This document shows positions 1-6,053 of a DNA stretch of 13,568 bases, in pieces. The stretch's first letter is position 1. Each line of letters opens with the position of its first letter. Below the pieces are notes generated by a model, which saw only the letters and a program-made list of their open reading frames with translations, was not told the origin of the DNA and made no database searches. Source of the DNA: an uncultured bacterium (GTDB taxonomy: Bacteria > Patescibacteriota > Microgenomatia > UBA1400 > PJMF01); assembly GCA_903959355.1 (NCBI GenBank), contig CAJBWJ010000086.1, positions 1-13,568 of the forward strand, written 5' to 3'. The translations under genes were made by a program, and so were the position numbers.

Positions 1-1387
1 TATTGCTGTGGTCGTTGTTGGCTTTATTGCTGTTTTTATAAATACTATTTTTCCTAAATTAGATAAAACCTATCTTAAAAAAGTGGATAAGAAGCCTAAT
101 CTTATTATTATTTCATTTGATGGTTTGCAGGCCAAGCACTTAAGTAGCTATGGTTACAAATTAAATACCACTCCAAATTTAGATGCATTTTTAAATCAAT
201 CTTCTTTATTCACAAAGACAGTCAGTCCTTCTTCATGGACAGTTCCAACTCACATGTCAATTTTTACATCCATGTATCCTTCTGAACATAAAGTTGTAAA
301 TAAATTTAGCGATTTCGACATGAAGACACAAAAGGGTGTGATTGCTAATTTGAAAAAATTATCTCCAAACGCAGTGACACTAGCCGAAATTCTCAAAAGC
401 AACGGCTATGTGACTGGAGGATTTACGGGTGATGCTGGAGTAGGTCCACAGTTTGGTTTCAATCAAGGTTTTGATACTTATTTTGAAACAGAAACATTTG
501 GCGGTTTGGATGGTAGTGCACCCAAAGCTCTTGAATGGTTGACTCAGAACAAAGATAAGCCATTTTTTCTCTTTCTTCACGGATATGATGTTCATGGTCA
601 ACATGAAATTAATGGCGGTTATGATTATCGCTATGTTACTAAACCATACACTGGCAAGTACACCGGAAGCAAAGCTGAACAAGGCAAACTTCGTGAAGAG
701 GCCTTGGCAAAAGGCTCTCTGAATTTATCAGATGAAGATGTTGCTTTTTGGCGTGCAATTTATGATGAAAAAATTAATGACATGGACATGGAATTTAAAA
801 AATTCATGGATCAGGCCAAAGAAATGAATGCTTTGGACAACACGATTGTTATCGTCATGAGTGATCACGGAACAGAATTTTATGAACATGGCACTATCGA
901 TCACGGAGCCACTTTATATAGTGAGCTTGTAAATGTTTTATTGGCAATTCATCAACCAGGTCAAACCGAAGGTAAAAAGATTAATCAATTAGTTAGTACT
1001 TTTGATCTTTTGCCAACTGTTCTTGATTTGTTAAATATCACAAATCCAGTTCCTAACCAGATTAAGGGTATTAGTCTCACACCTTCTTTGTCAGGACAGA
1101 ATGTTGCTCATAATGTCTTTAGTGAAACAGATTATAGACTCTATACATTTAAGAGAAGTTTAACCACCGTTGACGGTTGGAAGTTTATTCTAACGCTAGA
1201 TAGCGGCAAAAAAGAACTTTATGATTTAAATAATGATCCAAACGAATTAGTAAATTTAATATCAAAGAATCCAGTTAAAGGATATGAGTTAGAGCAAATT
1301 TTACACGATCATATTAATGCTGTTTCTGGTCAAAGAACAAGTGAAGGACTCGGTTGTTCACCAGTCTACGGCGATCAGTGTAAATAG
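1..1387 (+). CDS. Membrane-anchored sulfatase/alkaline-phosphatase-fold hydrolase or phosphotransferase, 5' partial
   Basis: The frame is open to the window edge (ATT GCT precedes a GTG at 8), so the true start probably lies upstream. Residue numbers count from the GTG at 8. A hydrophobic segment at about 2-16 looks like the end of a membrane anchor, which would place the enzyme outside the cell. The fold is shown by D38 in SFDG, the nucleophile region SWTVPTHMSIFTSMYP at 76-91, H191, SDHG with D286/H287, H299 in DHGAT, and the sulfatase-type C-terminal motif YDLNNDPNEL at 405-414. The nucleophile position reads T-V-P-T-H instead of C/S-x-P-x-R, so formylglycine formation is not expected. T78 as nucleophile resembles phosphoglycerol/phosphoethanolamine transferases and phosphodiesterases more than true sulfatases. 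The substrate is unknown. The next gene, 51 nt downstream, is a methyltransferase, which suggests surface-polymer work. The fold is clear; the activity is inferred. Confidence 0.85.
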   Translation, partial: IAVVVVGFIAVFINTIFPKLDKTYLKKVDKKPNLIIISFDGLQAKHLSSYGYKLNTTPNLDAFLNQSSLFTKTVSPSSWTVPTHMSIFTSMYPSEHKVVNKFSDFDMKTQKGVIANLKKLSPNAVTLAEILKSNGYVTGGFTGDAGVGPQFGFNQGFDTYFETETFGGLDGSAPKALEWLTQNKDKPFFLFLHGYDVHGQHEINGGYDYRYVTKPYTGKYTGSKAEQGKLREEALAKGSLNLSDEDVAFWRAIYDEKINDMDMEFKKFMDQAKEMNALDNTIVIVMSDHGTEFYEHGTIDHGATLYSELVNVLLAIHQPGQTEGKKINQLVSTFDLLPTVLDLLNITNPVPNQIKGISLTPSLSGQNVAHNVFSETDYRLYTFKRSLTTVDGWKFILTLDSGKKELYDLNNDPNELVNLISKNPVKGYELEQILHDHINAVSGQRTSEGLGCSPVYGDQCK

Positions 1388-1422
1388 GATTCTAAATTTA
1401 AGCTGTTTTGCAATTTTTGTTA

Positions 1423-1431
1423 TGTTATGAT
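1423..1431 (+). promoter_or_regulatory. Extended -10 promoter of the TylF-like gene
   Basis: TG-T-TATGAT matches an extended -10 (TGnTATAAT) at five of six hexamer positions. A second overlapping copy, TG-T-TATGTT, lies at 1418-1426. No good -35 is visible. The hexamer ends 7 nt before the ATG at 1439, so transcription should start at or next to that ATG, which argues for a leaderless mRNA and against the ATG at 1427 that lies inside the hexamer. Confidence 0.5.
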
Positions 1432-1438
1432 CATTGTT

Positions 1439-2242
1439 ATGCCGAGCACTCAAGATCAGTCATTCCATTTCGAAAGCAATACAAGAAATAAAGAAACTAT
1501 AAAAAAAGATTTATTAGCAGTATATAGATTTATTTTTAGCTCCATTCCAAACATATCTTTTTTTGTAAAACTTTATATTATTTTTAGATTTATGCTCATA
1601 AGTAGTCGTGTTAAATGTTCACACACTATGGAAGAGATATTAGAAATTTCAAAGGCTTTTTTAAAAATACCATCTACAGTTTCCGGTGTATTTGTAGAGG
1701 CTGGATCATATAAGGGTGGTTCTACAGCTAAGCTGAGTTTAATAGCCAAGCTTGCAAAACGTAAACTGGTTGTTTTCGATTCATTCGATGGACTACCAGA
1801 AAGTAATGATATGTACACAAGTAGAGATGGATTGTTTTTTCGTGATAAAAAATCATTTAGACAGACAAAAAAAGTTTACTTCTTTGATAAAGGACAATAT
1901 GCTGGTTCTTTAAAAGAAGTAAAAGAAAATATTACTTCATATGGAGAAATAGAAACTTGTGAGTTTAAAAAAGGTTGGTTTGAAGAAACTTTGCCAAAGT
2001 TTCATAAGAATATTGCTGGTGTTTTTATAGATGTTGATCTTAAATCATCCACTAGGACTTGTCTCAAATATCTATATCCATTATTGCAATCAAATGGAAT
2101 GCTATTTTCCCACGATGGACATCTTGATCTTGCTACTGCAGTTTATGCAGATCGTAAATTTTGGAAAGAACAGGTTGATACTAGCCGTCCTGTTGTAAAC
2201 GGCATGAAAACAAATAGGCTTTTAAGCATAAATAAGACTTAA
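1439..2242 (+). CDS. TylF/macrocin O-methyltransferase-like SAM-dependent methyltransferase
   Basis: This 267-aa protein has the Rossmann methyltransferase order of the TylF (macrocin O-methyltransferase) family. The SAM loop VEAGSYKGGST is at about 86-96, followed by VFDSFDGLPE at about 112-121, a KKGWFEETLP segment at about 177-186, the acidic metal/strand motif IDVDLKSS at 197-204, and SHDGH at 224-228. Family members methylate sugar hydroxyls on macrolides and glycans, using Mg2+. The cytoplasmic substrate here is unknown; next to a surface-type phosphatase-fold gene, a glycan is plausible. The ATG at 1439 was preferred over the in-frame ATG at 1427 because the latter overlaps the predicted -10. 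The N-terminal 60 residues include a fairly hydrophobic stretch (about 37-56) that might contact membrane. The stop is TAA. Confident on the family, low on the substrate. Confidence 0.8.
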   Translation: MPSTQDQSFHFESNTRNKETIKKDLLAVYRFIFSSIPNISFFVKLYIIFRFMLISSRVKCSHTMEEILEISKAFLKIPSTVSGVFVEAGSYKGGSTAKLSLIAKLAKRKLVVFDSFDGLPESNDMYTSRDGLFFRDKKSFRQTKKVYFFDKGQYAGSLKEVKENITSYGEIETCEFKKGWFEETLPKFHKNIAGVFIDVDLKSSTRTCLKYLYPLLQSNGMLFSHDGHLDLATAVYADRKFWKEQVDTSRPVVNGMKTNRLLSINKT

Positions 2243-2269
2243 ATCTAAAAATAAAATGGATTAAAGTAG

Positions 2270-2296
2270 TTTCGTTTGTCAGACGAAAGCTTTCGT
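2270..2296 (+). promoter_or_regulatory. Three-arm alternative hairpin / 14-bp palindrome in the intergenic leader
   Basis: TTTCGT (2270-2275), ACGAAA (2283-2288) and TTTCGT (2291-2296) lie in a row. The middle arm can pair with either outer arm, so two structures exclude each other. The second pair is also the perfect 14-bp palindrome ACGAAAGCTTTCGT at 2283-2296, which sits where the -35 region of the TGcTATGAT promoter at 2312-2320 would be. As DNA it could be a repressor or activator site; as RNA it could be the methyltransferase mRNA 3' end. The function is inferred. Confidence 0.4.
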
Positions 2297-2307
2297 GATG
2301 CTGGATG

Positions 2308-2338
2308 AAGTTGCTATGATAGCAATTGCAGCTTTTTT
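2308..2338 (+). terminator. Probable rho-independent terminator after the methyltransferase gene
   Basis: AAGTTGC (2308-2314) pairs with GCAGCTT (2328-2334), seven base pairs with one G-T wobble, and the T-run continues to 2338. An inner perfect hairpin TTGCTA-TGA-TAGCAA is at 2311-2325. The same bases contain the extended -10 TGcTATGAT, so terminator and promoter readings compete here and may both be true. Confidence 0.5.
2312..2320 (+). promoter_or_regulatory. Possible extended -10 promoter inside the terminator hairpin
   Basis: TG-C-TATGAT matches the extended -10 consensus. Predicted initiation near 2327 would give a leader of about 39 nt to the ATG at 2366, containing the small hairpin AGATA-TTATAT-TATCT at 2346-2361. 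The -35 region is poor and overlaps the 14-bp palindrome at 2283-2296. Confidence 0.35.
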
Positions 2339-2353
2339 AATTATCAGATATTA

Positions 2354-2359
2354 TATTAT
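2354..2359 (+). promoter_or_regulatory. Candidate -10 box for leaderless hemerythrin-like gene
   Basis: TATTAT ends 6 nt before the ATG at 2366, which puts the seventh downstream base exactly on the A of ATG. No TG extension or good -35 is seen, so this is supported mainly by the same spacing recurring at other genes in the window. AT-rich context makes chance matches likely. Confidence 0.3.
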
Positions 2360-2365
2360 CTAAAT

Positions 2366-2791
2366 ATGATAAATTCACAAGAATTGGTTTCTAAAATAAA
2401 ATCTCAGCATCTTATTCTGCAAGAAGATCTAGCTTTTTTGTTGGAAGATTCTAAATTGAAAGTGAACGGCGAAAAAATTATTTCTCAATTAATTAAATTT
2501 AAAAATGATTTATTGAATCATTTAGAATTAGAGAATAAACAATTTTATGCAGATTATTTGGATAAAAAAATGAAGAGAAACGAAGATATTGAAAGTACTG
2601 AAGAATTTATTAAGCAGATGAATGATATAAGCAAAATAGTAATTAATTTTTTAAATAAATACAATTCTCCGGAAATTATTGAACAAGCTTTTTCTGATTT
2701 TAGAAAAGAATTATTAGAAGTTTCTGGAGTTCTGAATGCTAGAATAGAAACAGAAGAAGAAGGTATTTTTGATTTGTATTTAATGCTTTAG
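2366..2791 (+). CDS. Small helical protein, hemerythrin/HHE-like
   Basis: This 141-aa protein is almost wholly alpha-helical and charged, with no signal peptide or membrane segment. Its pattern follows a four-helix HHE bundle: SQHLILQEDL on helix 1 (H15), NHLELENKQFYADYL on helix 2 (H52, E56), and ETEEEGIFDLY near the C-terminus in the place of the usual HIxxEExxLFP. The final helix has Arg-Ile-Glu where a metal-binding His-Ile would be expected, so the diiron site may be incomplete. HHE proteins bind O2 or iron or act in nitric-oxide and redox sensing; the missing ligand leaves function open. An anti-sigma helical bundle of the Rsd type is an alternative but fits less well. No Shine-Dalgarno precedes the ATG, consistent with a leaderless start. 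The stop is TAG, and the downstream gene is convergent. Confidence 0.55.
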   Translation: MINSQELVSKIKSQHLILQEDLAFLLEDSKLKVNGEKIISQLIKFKNDLLNHLELENKQFYADYLDKKMKRNEDIESTEEFIKQMNDISKIVINFLNKYNSPEIIEQAFSDFRKELLEVSGVLNARIETEEEGIFDLYLML

Positions 2792-2808
2792 AAATGCCCG
2801 CTATGTTT

Positions 2809-2979
2809 TTAAAAATATTTAAAAACAATCACAATTGCCAAAATTCCTCCAAACGTACTAAGTAGAAGAGAAGTAATTGAAAGAAATCCTGCACCCCAAA
2901 GTGTTGGGATGTAGCCCCCAATGGTTGAGCCTATGAAACCAGCTATGTAATAAGTTGTCTTTGACTTCATCTCTAACAT
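2809..2979 (-). CDS. Small conserved glycine-rich membrane protein
   Basis: A 56-aa protein if started at the ATG ending at 2979, or 53 aa from the ATG at 2968-2970. It contains two membrane helices: YYIAGFIGSTIGGYIPTLWG and FLSITSLLLSTFGGILAIVIVF, with the motif IGSTIGGYIPTLWG between residues about 16 and 29. Short proteins with this STIGGY-P-LWG pattern and a closing GG-I helix occur as unnamed membrane proteins in several bacteria; I recognise the pattern but no function. The frame continues upstream to a further ATG at 3045, but that would overlap the divergent dedA-like start and its promoter, so the shorter start is chosen. It is divergent from the DedA gene, with 60 bp between the two chosen starts. 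Confidence 0.65.
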   Translation of the reverse strand: MLEMKSKTTYYIAGFIGSTIGGYIPTLWGAGFLSITSLLLSTFGGILAIVIVFKYF

Positions 2980-2982
2980 GTT

Positions 2983-2988
2983 AGCATA
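2983..2988 (-). promoter_or_regulatory. Candidate -10 box for the small membrane protein
   Basis: On the minus strand TATGCT precedes the ATG at 2979 by 3 nt and the ATG at 2970 by 12 nt. The predicted start of transcription near 2976 would favour the 2970 ATG with a leader of only a few bases. No -35 is recognisable, so support is weak. Confidence 0.3.
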
Positions 2989-2993
2989 AATAA

Positions 2994-3005
2994 AGGCAGT
3001 TGCCT
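2994..3005. promoter_or_regulatory. Inverted repeat over the dedA-side -35 box
   Basis: AGGCA-GT-TGCCT is a 12-bp inverted repeat whose right half contains the -35 hexamer TTGCCT of the + strand promoter. It lies between two divergent genes, so one bound regulator could affect both. Such a short repeat can arise by chance. Confidence 0.3.
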
Positions 3006-3028
3006 GTAGCTTGGTTAATCTATATAAT
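3000..3028 (+). promoter_or_regulatory. Sigma-70-type promoter of the dedA-like gene
   Basis: TTGCCT at 3000-3005, a 17-nt spacer, and a perfect TATAAT at 3023-3028. This is the best-matching promoter in the window. Initiation near 3035 leaves only about 5 nt before the ATG at 3040, and would place the alternative TTG at 3031 outside the transcript. Confidence 0.7.
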
Positions 3029-3039
3029 CTTTGACTTAT

Positions 3040-3678
3040 ATGCAAATTTTATCTTTTCTTGCAGATTTCATATTACATATCGATGTCCATTTGGGACAAA
3101 TAATCTCCAACTATGGACTTTTGACTTATGTTATTTTATTTGTGATTATTTTTATTGAAACTGGCCTTGTTTTCATGCCATTTTTGCCAGGAGATTCTTT
3201 ACTTTTTGCAGCTGGAGCTTTTGCTGCTCTAGGCTCATTAAATATTTGGATTTTATGGATTTTGTTAGTTTTTGCTGCAGTTTTGGGAGACACAGCTAAT
3301 TACTGGATTGGTCATTTTTTTGGTCAGCAATTAATTGCTAATCCAAGAGTGCCAATTAAAGCTGCTCACATTGAAGAAACCAATAAATTTTTTGAGAAAC
3401 ATGGTGGTAAAACTATCATCATGGCTCGTTTTGTGCCAATTGTTCGTACTTTTGCACCATTCGTGGCTGGTATTGGCAAAATGAGTTATGGTAAATTTAT
3501 TTCCTATAACTTAATTGGTGGATTAGCTTGGGTAACAATTGCTCTTTTTGTTGGTTTTTTCTTTGGAAATATTCCTTATGTAAAGGAAAACTTTTCATTA
3601 ATAATCGTTTTAATTATCTTAATTTCTATTGTGCCAATGCTAATACCTTTTATAACCAGTAAACTTAAGAAAAAATAG
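3040..3678 (+). CDS. DedA/SNARE-associated family membrane protein
   Basis: The 212-aa polytopic inner-membrane protein belongs to the DedA family (DedA/YqjA/YdjX group), whose members carry out lipid scrambling (undecaprenyl phosphate or phospholipid recycling) and support membrane energetics. Family marks seen: IETGLVFMPFLPGDSLLFAAG at about 39-59, with the acidic residue E40 and PGD at 50-52; ARFVPIVRTFAPFVAGIGKMSY at about 129-150, with R130 and R136; and NLIGGLAWV at about 157-165. The membrane segments lie at about 24-47, 53-90, 155-176 and 185-205. The length is usual for the family. The ATG at 3040 was chosen over TTG at 3031 because of the promoter position. The next gene follows after 3 nt. 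Family is certain; the lipid substrate is not determined. Confidence 0.9.
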   Translation: MQILSFLADFILHIDVHLGQIISNYGLLTYVILFVIIFIETGLVFMPFLPGDSLLFAAGAFAALGSLNIWILWILLVFAAVLGDTANYWIGHFFGQQLIANPRVPIKAAHIEETNKFFEKHGGKTIIMARFVPIVRTFAPFVAGIGKMSYGKFISYNLIGGLAWVTIALFVGFFFGNIPYVKENFSLIIVLIILISIVPMLIPFITSKLKKK

Positions 3679-3681
3679 ATT

Positions 3682-3963
3682 ATGGTTGAGAAAGATGATA
3701 AAGCTTTCAAAAGAATCGACTCAATAAGTCACAGTGTTTATGGTTTTAATTTTGAAAGAACCGCCAACTCATCTAAATCTGTTGAAATTAATCCAAATCG
3801 TCTTAATCTGAATGATGTTAGAGAATTTTTGAAATTTTTAGCAGCTCTTAATAATCGTGAGCAAAAGTCACTGCAATTTTTAGCAGACATGTCTAGAAAA
3901 AGAATTGACCAGCTTAAGGAAAAACATAAACAGCTGGGCGCTCAATTATTTATTTTAGGTTAA
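3682..3963 (+). CDS. Hypothetical 93-aa charged protein
   Basis: I do not recognise this protein. It starts 3 nt after the dedA-like stop, so the two are almost surely co-transcribed, and it ends in a TAA that overlaps the stop of the convergent ATP-grasp gene (shared TTAA). The N-terminal half (about 1-45) is polar and likely irregular, and the C-terminal half (about 44-90) is predicted helical, with a stretch DVREFLKFLAALNNREQKSL followed by a Lys-rich amphipathic helix that could form a coiled coil. No signal peptide, membrane segment or cysteine is present. Tight coupling to DedA suggests a linked role, but nothing in the sequence identifies it. Confidence 0.6.
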   Translation: MVEKDDKAFKRIDSISHSVYGFNFERTANSSKSVEINPNRLNLNDVREFLKFLAALNNREQKSLQFLADMSRKRIDQLKEKHKQLGAQLFILG

Positions 3964-5141
3964 GAAAATATAAGAGGTCTAACTGGAGCTTTTAGTTCTT
4001 CTATAGAACTAATGATTTTATCGAATTTTATTTTTTTGATTGGTTTGATTAAGCGATGAGTAACTTTTGTTTTAGTTCTTTTAATCATTTCTTTAACAAC
4101 TAACTCGATTAGTTTTTTTGCTTTAATTTCATTATCTTTAAGTGACATATTCCAATCAAGTCCAGGCATGCTGTTTCCTTCCAAAAGATAAACATTGCCA
4201 TTATTGCTAATGACAAAATCCAGCGCATAAAGCGAAGATTTGTCATTTAATATTTTTGAAATGATATTTGCTTTTGCCACTAATTTTTGAGGTATTTCTT
4301 CAAGAGGTAAATAAGTCAAAGCGCCGCCTAGATGTTCATTACAACGGAAGTCTCCATTTTTAGCAATTCTAATATAGGATTGAACTATCTTTCCACTGAG
4401 ATAAACAAAACGAATGTCAGTTGTAGCTGGAGCATTGTGATAACTAAAGCCTTGATCAAATTTTACAAAAGGTTGGATGATAAAAGAAACTTTACTATTT
4501 TTTAAGGTAATCGCTAATATTTCTTTAAATTGTTTAGATTTGAATTTATATACATTTTCTCCGCCAGCTCCAAATTCATCTTTCATTACAATATCGCTGC
4601 TAAAGTCTTTGGCATGAGGATGCTGACTGGTTAATTCAGCTAATGCGCTGCATGCGTTGTTAATGCTCTCTAAATTATTTTCTTCTAAAGAAATTGTTGG
4701 AATAGAATATTTAGATAATTCGTTGTAAGTTTCTTGTTTATCAAAAAATAAATTAAATAAACCGGCCTCATTAAAAGGTTTAATTTTTTTTGATGAAAAT
4801 AATAAATCACGACGTGATGCAATACCCTTATTAGTTGGAGCAAATTTATCAAAAATTAATTTAGAAGAGCACAAGGAATTATTTTTAGACCATTTTTTAT
4901 TTTTATAACTCCAAAAACTTTTACATAAACCCATTCCGACGATATCAGCTGAAGTAGTAAAAGCAACTTTGAGTTTGAATTTTTCACAAACTTCTAGGAA
5001 ATGTCCATAAACAATATTGTAAGATTCATTATCAAATTTATCAGAAAATGGTGTTTTGTTTTCGATTGCATTATTGCTTGAACTTGAAGAAAATTTCTCG
5101 TTATATACAATAAGAACATCAAAATAGATTGATTTTTTCAT
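3960..5141 (-). CDS. ATP-grasp domain protein (RimK/glutathione-synthetase-like)
   Basis: A 393-aa cytoplasmic protein with a C-terminal ATP-grasp fold. Visible parts: the nucleotide-binding lysine and glycine loop VMKDEFGAGGENVY at 185-198 (K187), the hinge FIIQPFVKF at 220-228, TDIRFVYLSGKIV at 241-253, NEHLGGA at 268-274, and the Mg2+ ligands D308 (ALDFV), E321 and N323 (LLEGNSMPG). ATP-grasp enzymes form amide or thioester bonds through acyl-phosphates, as in RimK glutamylation or glutathione synthesis. The N-terminal half is a degenerate pre-ATP-grasp region without a clear substrate signature, and includes a Ser/Asn-rich insert near 18-26. The basic C-terminal tail after 350 is unusual. 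It has its own promoter 58-66 nt upstream. The reaction type is secure, the substrates unknown. Confidence 0.8.
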   Translation of the reverse strand: MKKSIYFDVLIVYNEKFSSSSSNNAIENKTPFSDKFDNESYNIVYGHFLEVCEKFKLKVAFTTSADIVGMGLCKSFWSYKNKKWSKNNSLCSSKLIFDKFAPTNKGIASRRDLLFSSKKIKPFNEAGLFNLFFDKQETYNELSKYSIPTISLEENNLESINNACSALAELTSQHPHAKDFSSDIVMKDEFGAGGENVYKFKSKQFKEILAITLKNSKVSFIIQPFVKFDQGFSYHNAPATTDIRFVYLSGKIVQSYIRIAKNGDFRCNEHLGGALTYLPLEEIPQKLVAKANIISKILNDKSSLYALDFVISNNGNVYLLEGNSMPGLDWNMSLKDNEIKAKKLIELVVKEMIKRTKTKVTHRLIKPIKKIKFDKIISSIEELKAPVRPLIFS

Positions 5142-5167
5142 AATTTAAAAATTTGGATTAGGAGGCC

Positions 5168-5189
5168 AAAAAAAATACAAAAATGTATT
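5168..5189 (-). terminator. AT-only terminator/attenuator hairpin upstream of the ATP-grasp gene
   Basis: Reading the minus strand, AATACA-TTTT-TGTATT is a perfect 6-bp stem followed at once by six more T. It starts 29 nt after the stop of the upstream membrane-protein gene, a normal position for its terminator. It also lies just after the predicted start of the ATP-grasp transcript (near 5192), where it could act on that transcript too. The stem is weak because it has only one G-C pair type at its tip. Confidence 0.45.
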
Positions 5190-5198
5190 AGTGCAGTC

Positions 5199-5207
5199 AT
5201 TATAGCA
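5199..5207 (-). promoter_or_regulatory. Extended -10 promoter of the ATP-grasp gene
   Basis: On the minus strand TG-C-TATAAT is a perfect extended -10 element, just after the stop of the upstream gene. Initiation near 5192 gives a leader of about 50 nt before the ATG at 5141. The leader has the U-rich hairpin at 5168-5189 and a pyrimidine stretch GGCCTCCTAATCC, but no Shine-Dalgarno. Confidence 0.6.
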
Positions 5208-5217
5208 CACTTATAGG

Positions 5218-6000
5218 CTACTTTAGTTTTTCAAGGTCGTGAGGGATTCTTTTTTCTAAATCAAAAAGAGGTTTCAAAGAAACTTCGTCAGCATAATTTT
5301 CTTTTTCGTAATAGTTGAAAGGATTATCTAAGTCTTTGATTAACATCACCATATAAATCAAAATAAAGGAAACAAAAGCAACAAAGAAAATACTTTCATA
5401 ATAGGGATCAATTTTTGTAAAAACCAATCCGATGCATAGAACTGCTGAGATTATTTCTGCAATGGCATATCCAGCTGGATTGAATGATGTTTCTCTAATT
5501 GAATGGATTCTAGTAATCATTCTTCTTAAATTATTCTGTTCATTTTTTAATCTAACAATAAAATTTGCTTGAGTTAATGGTTCGAGTGCGAGAAAATAAT
5601 CATTGAGGTCGGTTATTTTTTTATGAACTAAATTAGTTTTTTCTTTTTTATGCAACCATTTAATAATTAAAGAAGTTAGATCGCGAGCGTGGTCTAATAA
5701 ATCTTTGGCAATTTTACTTTTTTTATTTTTATAAGTGATGTAACATTCATCAGTTATAACTTCCAAACTGCAGGCTAATTCTCCTGGTATTTTTTCACTT
5801 TCTTTATAATCCACAAGAACTCCAGAAATTAAAAAACCAACTAGAAAAACATTGGCAGAAATAATTGCACCAAAAAGAGAGTTGAGAGTTAAAAACTCCA
5901 TTCCTAACTGGTGAATGATTAATTTTAATAAAACTATACCAACAACAAGCGGTGTTACTTTGATTGCTAACTTCCATTTGCTTGATTTTAAAAAGTTCAT
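5218..6000 (-). CDS. Bestrophin/DUF4239-like integral membrane protein
   Basis: A 260-aa protein with two N-terminal membrane helices (about 11-31 and 40-62), a cytoplasmic helical region of about 110 residues, and two C-terminal helices (about 176-195 and 201-222). The closing motif IKDLDNPFNYY at about 221-231 and the early phrase LVGFLISGVLVDYKESEK match the layout of DUF4239/bestrophin-like proteins, a family with ion-channel relatives but no settled role for most bacterial members. It starts at ATG 6000, chosen because TAGAAT ends 6 nt before it. It is divergent from the P-type cation ATPase, with a 53-bp shared promoter region, which hints at joint ion-related control. Topology is clear; family assignment is moderate. 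Confidence 0.5.
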   Translation of the reverse strand: MNFLKSSKWKLAIKVTPLVVGIVLLKLIIHQLGMEFLTLNSLFGAIISANVFLVGFLISGVLVDYKESEKIPGELACSLEVITDECYITYKNKKSKIAKDLLDHARDLTSLIIKWLHKKEKTNLVHKKITDLNDYFLALEPLTQANFIVRLKNEQNNLRRMITRIHSIRETSFNPAGYAIAEIISAVLCIGLVFTKIDPYYESIFFVAFVSFILIYMVMLIKDLDNPFNYYEKENYADEVSLKPLFDLEKRIPHDLEKLK

Positions 6001-6006
6001 TCTTAG

Positions 6007-6012
6007 ATTCTA
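6007..6012 (-). promoter_or_regulatory. Candidate -10 box for leaderless membrane-protein gene
   Basis: TAGAAT on the minus strand ends 6 nt before the ATG at 6000, so the seventh base downstream is the A of ATG. No clear -35; the expected -35 position (6030-6035) is an arm of the inverted repeat at 6014-6035. Confidence 0.4.
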
Positions 6013-6013
6013 C

Positions 6014-6035
6014 TAGACTCATCTGATTAAGTCTA
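6014..6035. promoter_or_regulatory. Inverted repeat (putative operator) between divergent promoters
   Basis: TAGACT (6014-6019) and AGTCTA (6030-6035) form a perfect 6-bp inverted repeat with a 10-bp spacer, the geometry of a homodimer site. It lies centrally between the two -10 boxes (6007-6012 minus, 6042-6047 plus), with each arm at or near the -35 position of one promoter. This suggests joint regulation of the DUF4239-like and P-type ATPase genes. It is inference from symmetry and placement. Confidence 0.45.
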
Positions 6036-6038
6036 ATA

Positions 6039-6047
6039 TGTTATTAT
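6039..6047 (+). promoter_or_regulatory. Extended -10 promoter of the P2-type ATPase gene
   Basis: TG-T-TATTAT is an extended -10 with four or five consensus positions. It ends 6 nt before the ATG at 6054, placing initiation on the A of ATG. There is no Shine-Dalgarno, which fits a leaderless mRNA. Confidence 0.5.
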
Positions 6048-6053
6048 TATCAA

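Noticed and set aside
1427..1438. ATG at 1427 as start of the TylF-like gene
   Set aside because: It lies within the predicted -10 element TATGAT at 1426-1431; the ATG at 1439 fits the expected transcript start better. It cannot be excluded without 5'-end data.
3031..3039. TTG at 3031 as start of the dedA-like gene
   Set aside because: It would precede the predicted transcription start near 3035, and an ATG follows at 3040.
5160..5165. Perfect AGGAGG on the + strand
   Set aside because: The next ATG (5183-5185) is followed after one codon by TAG, so no + strand gene uses it; the region is transcribed from the minus strand.
5804..6022. Minus-strand 72-aa open frame overlapping the DUF4239-like start
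   Set aside because: It is Ser/Phe/Trp/Cys-rich out-of-frame translation of the N-terminal membrane region and crosses the promoter region.
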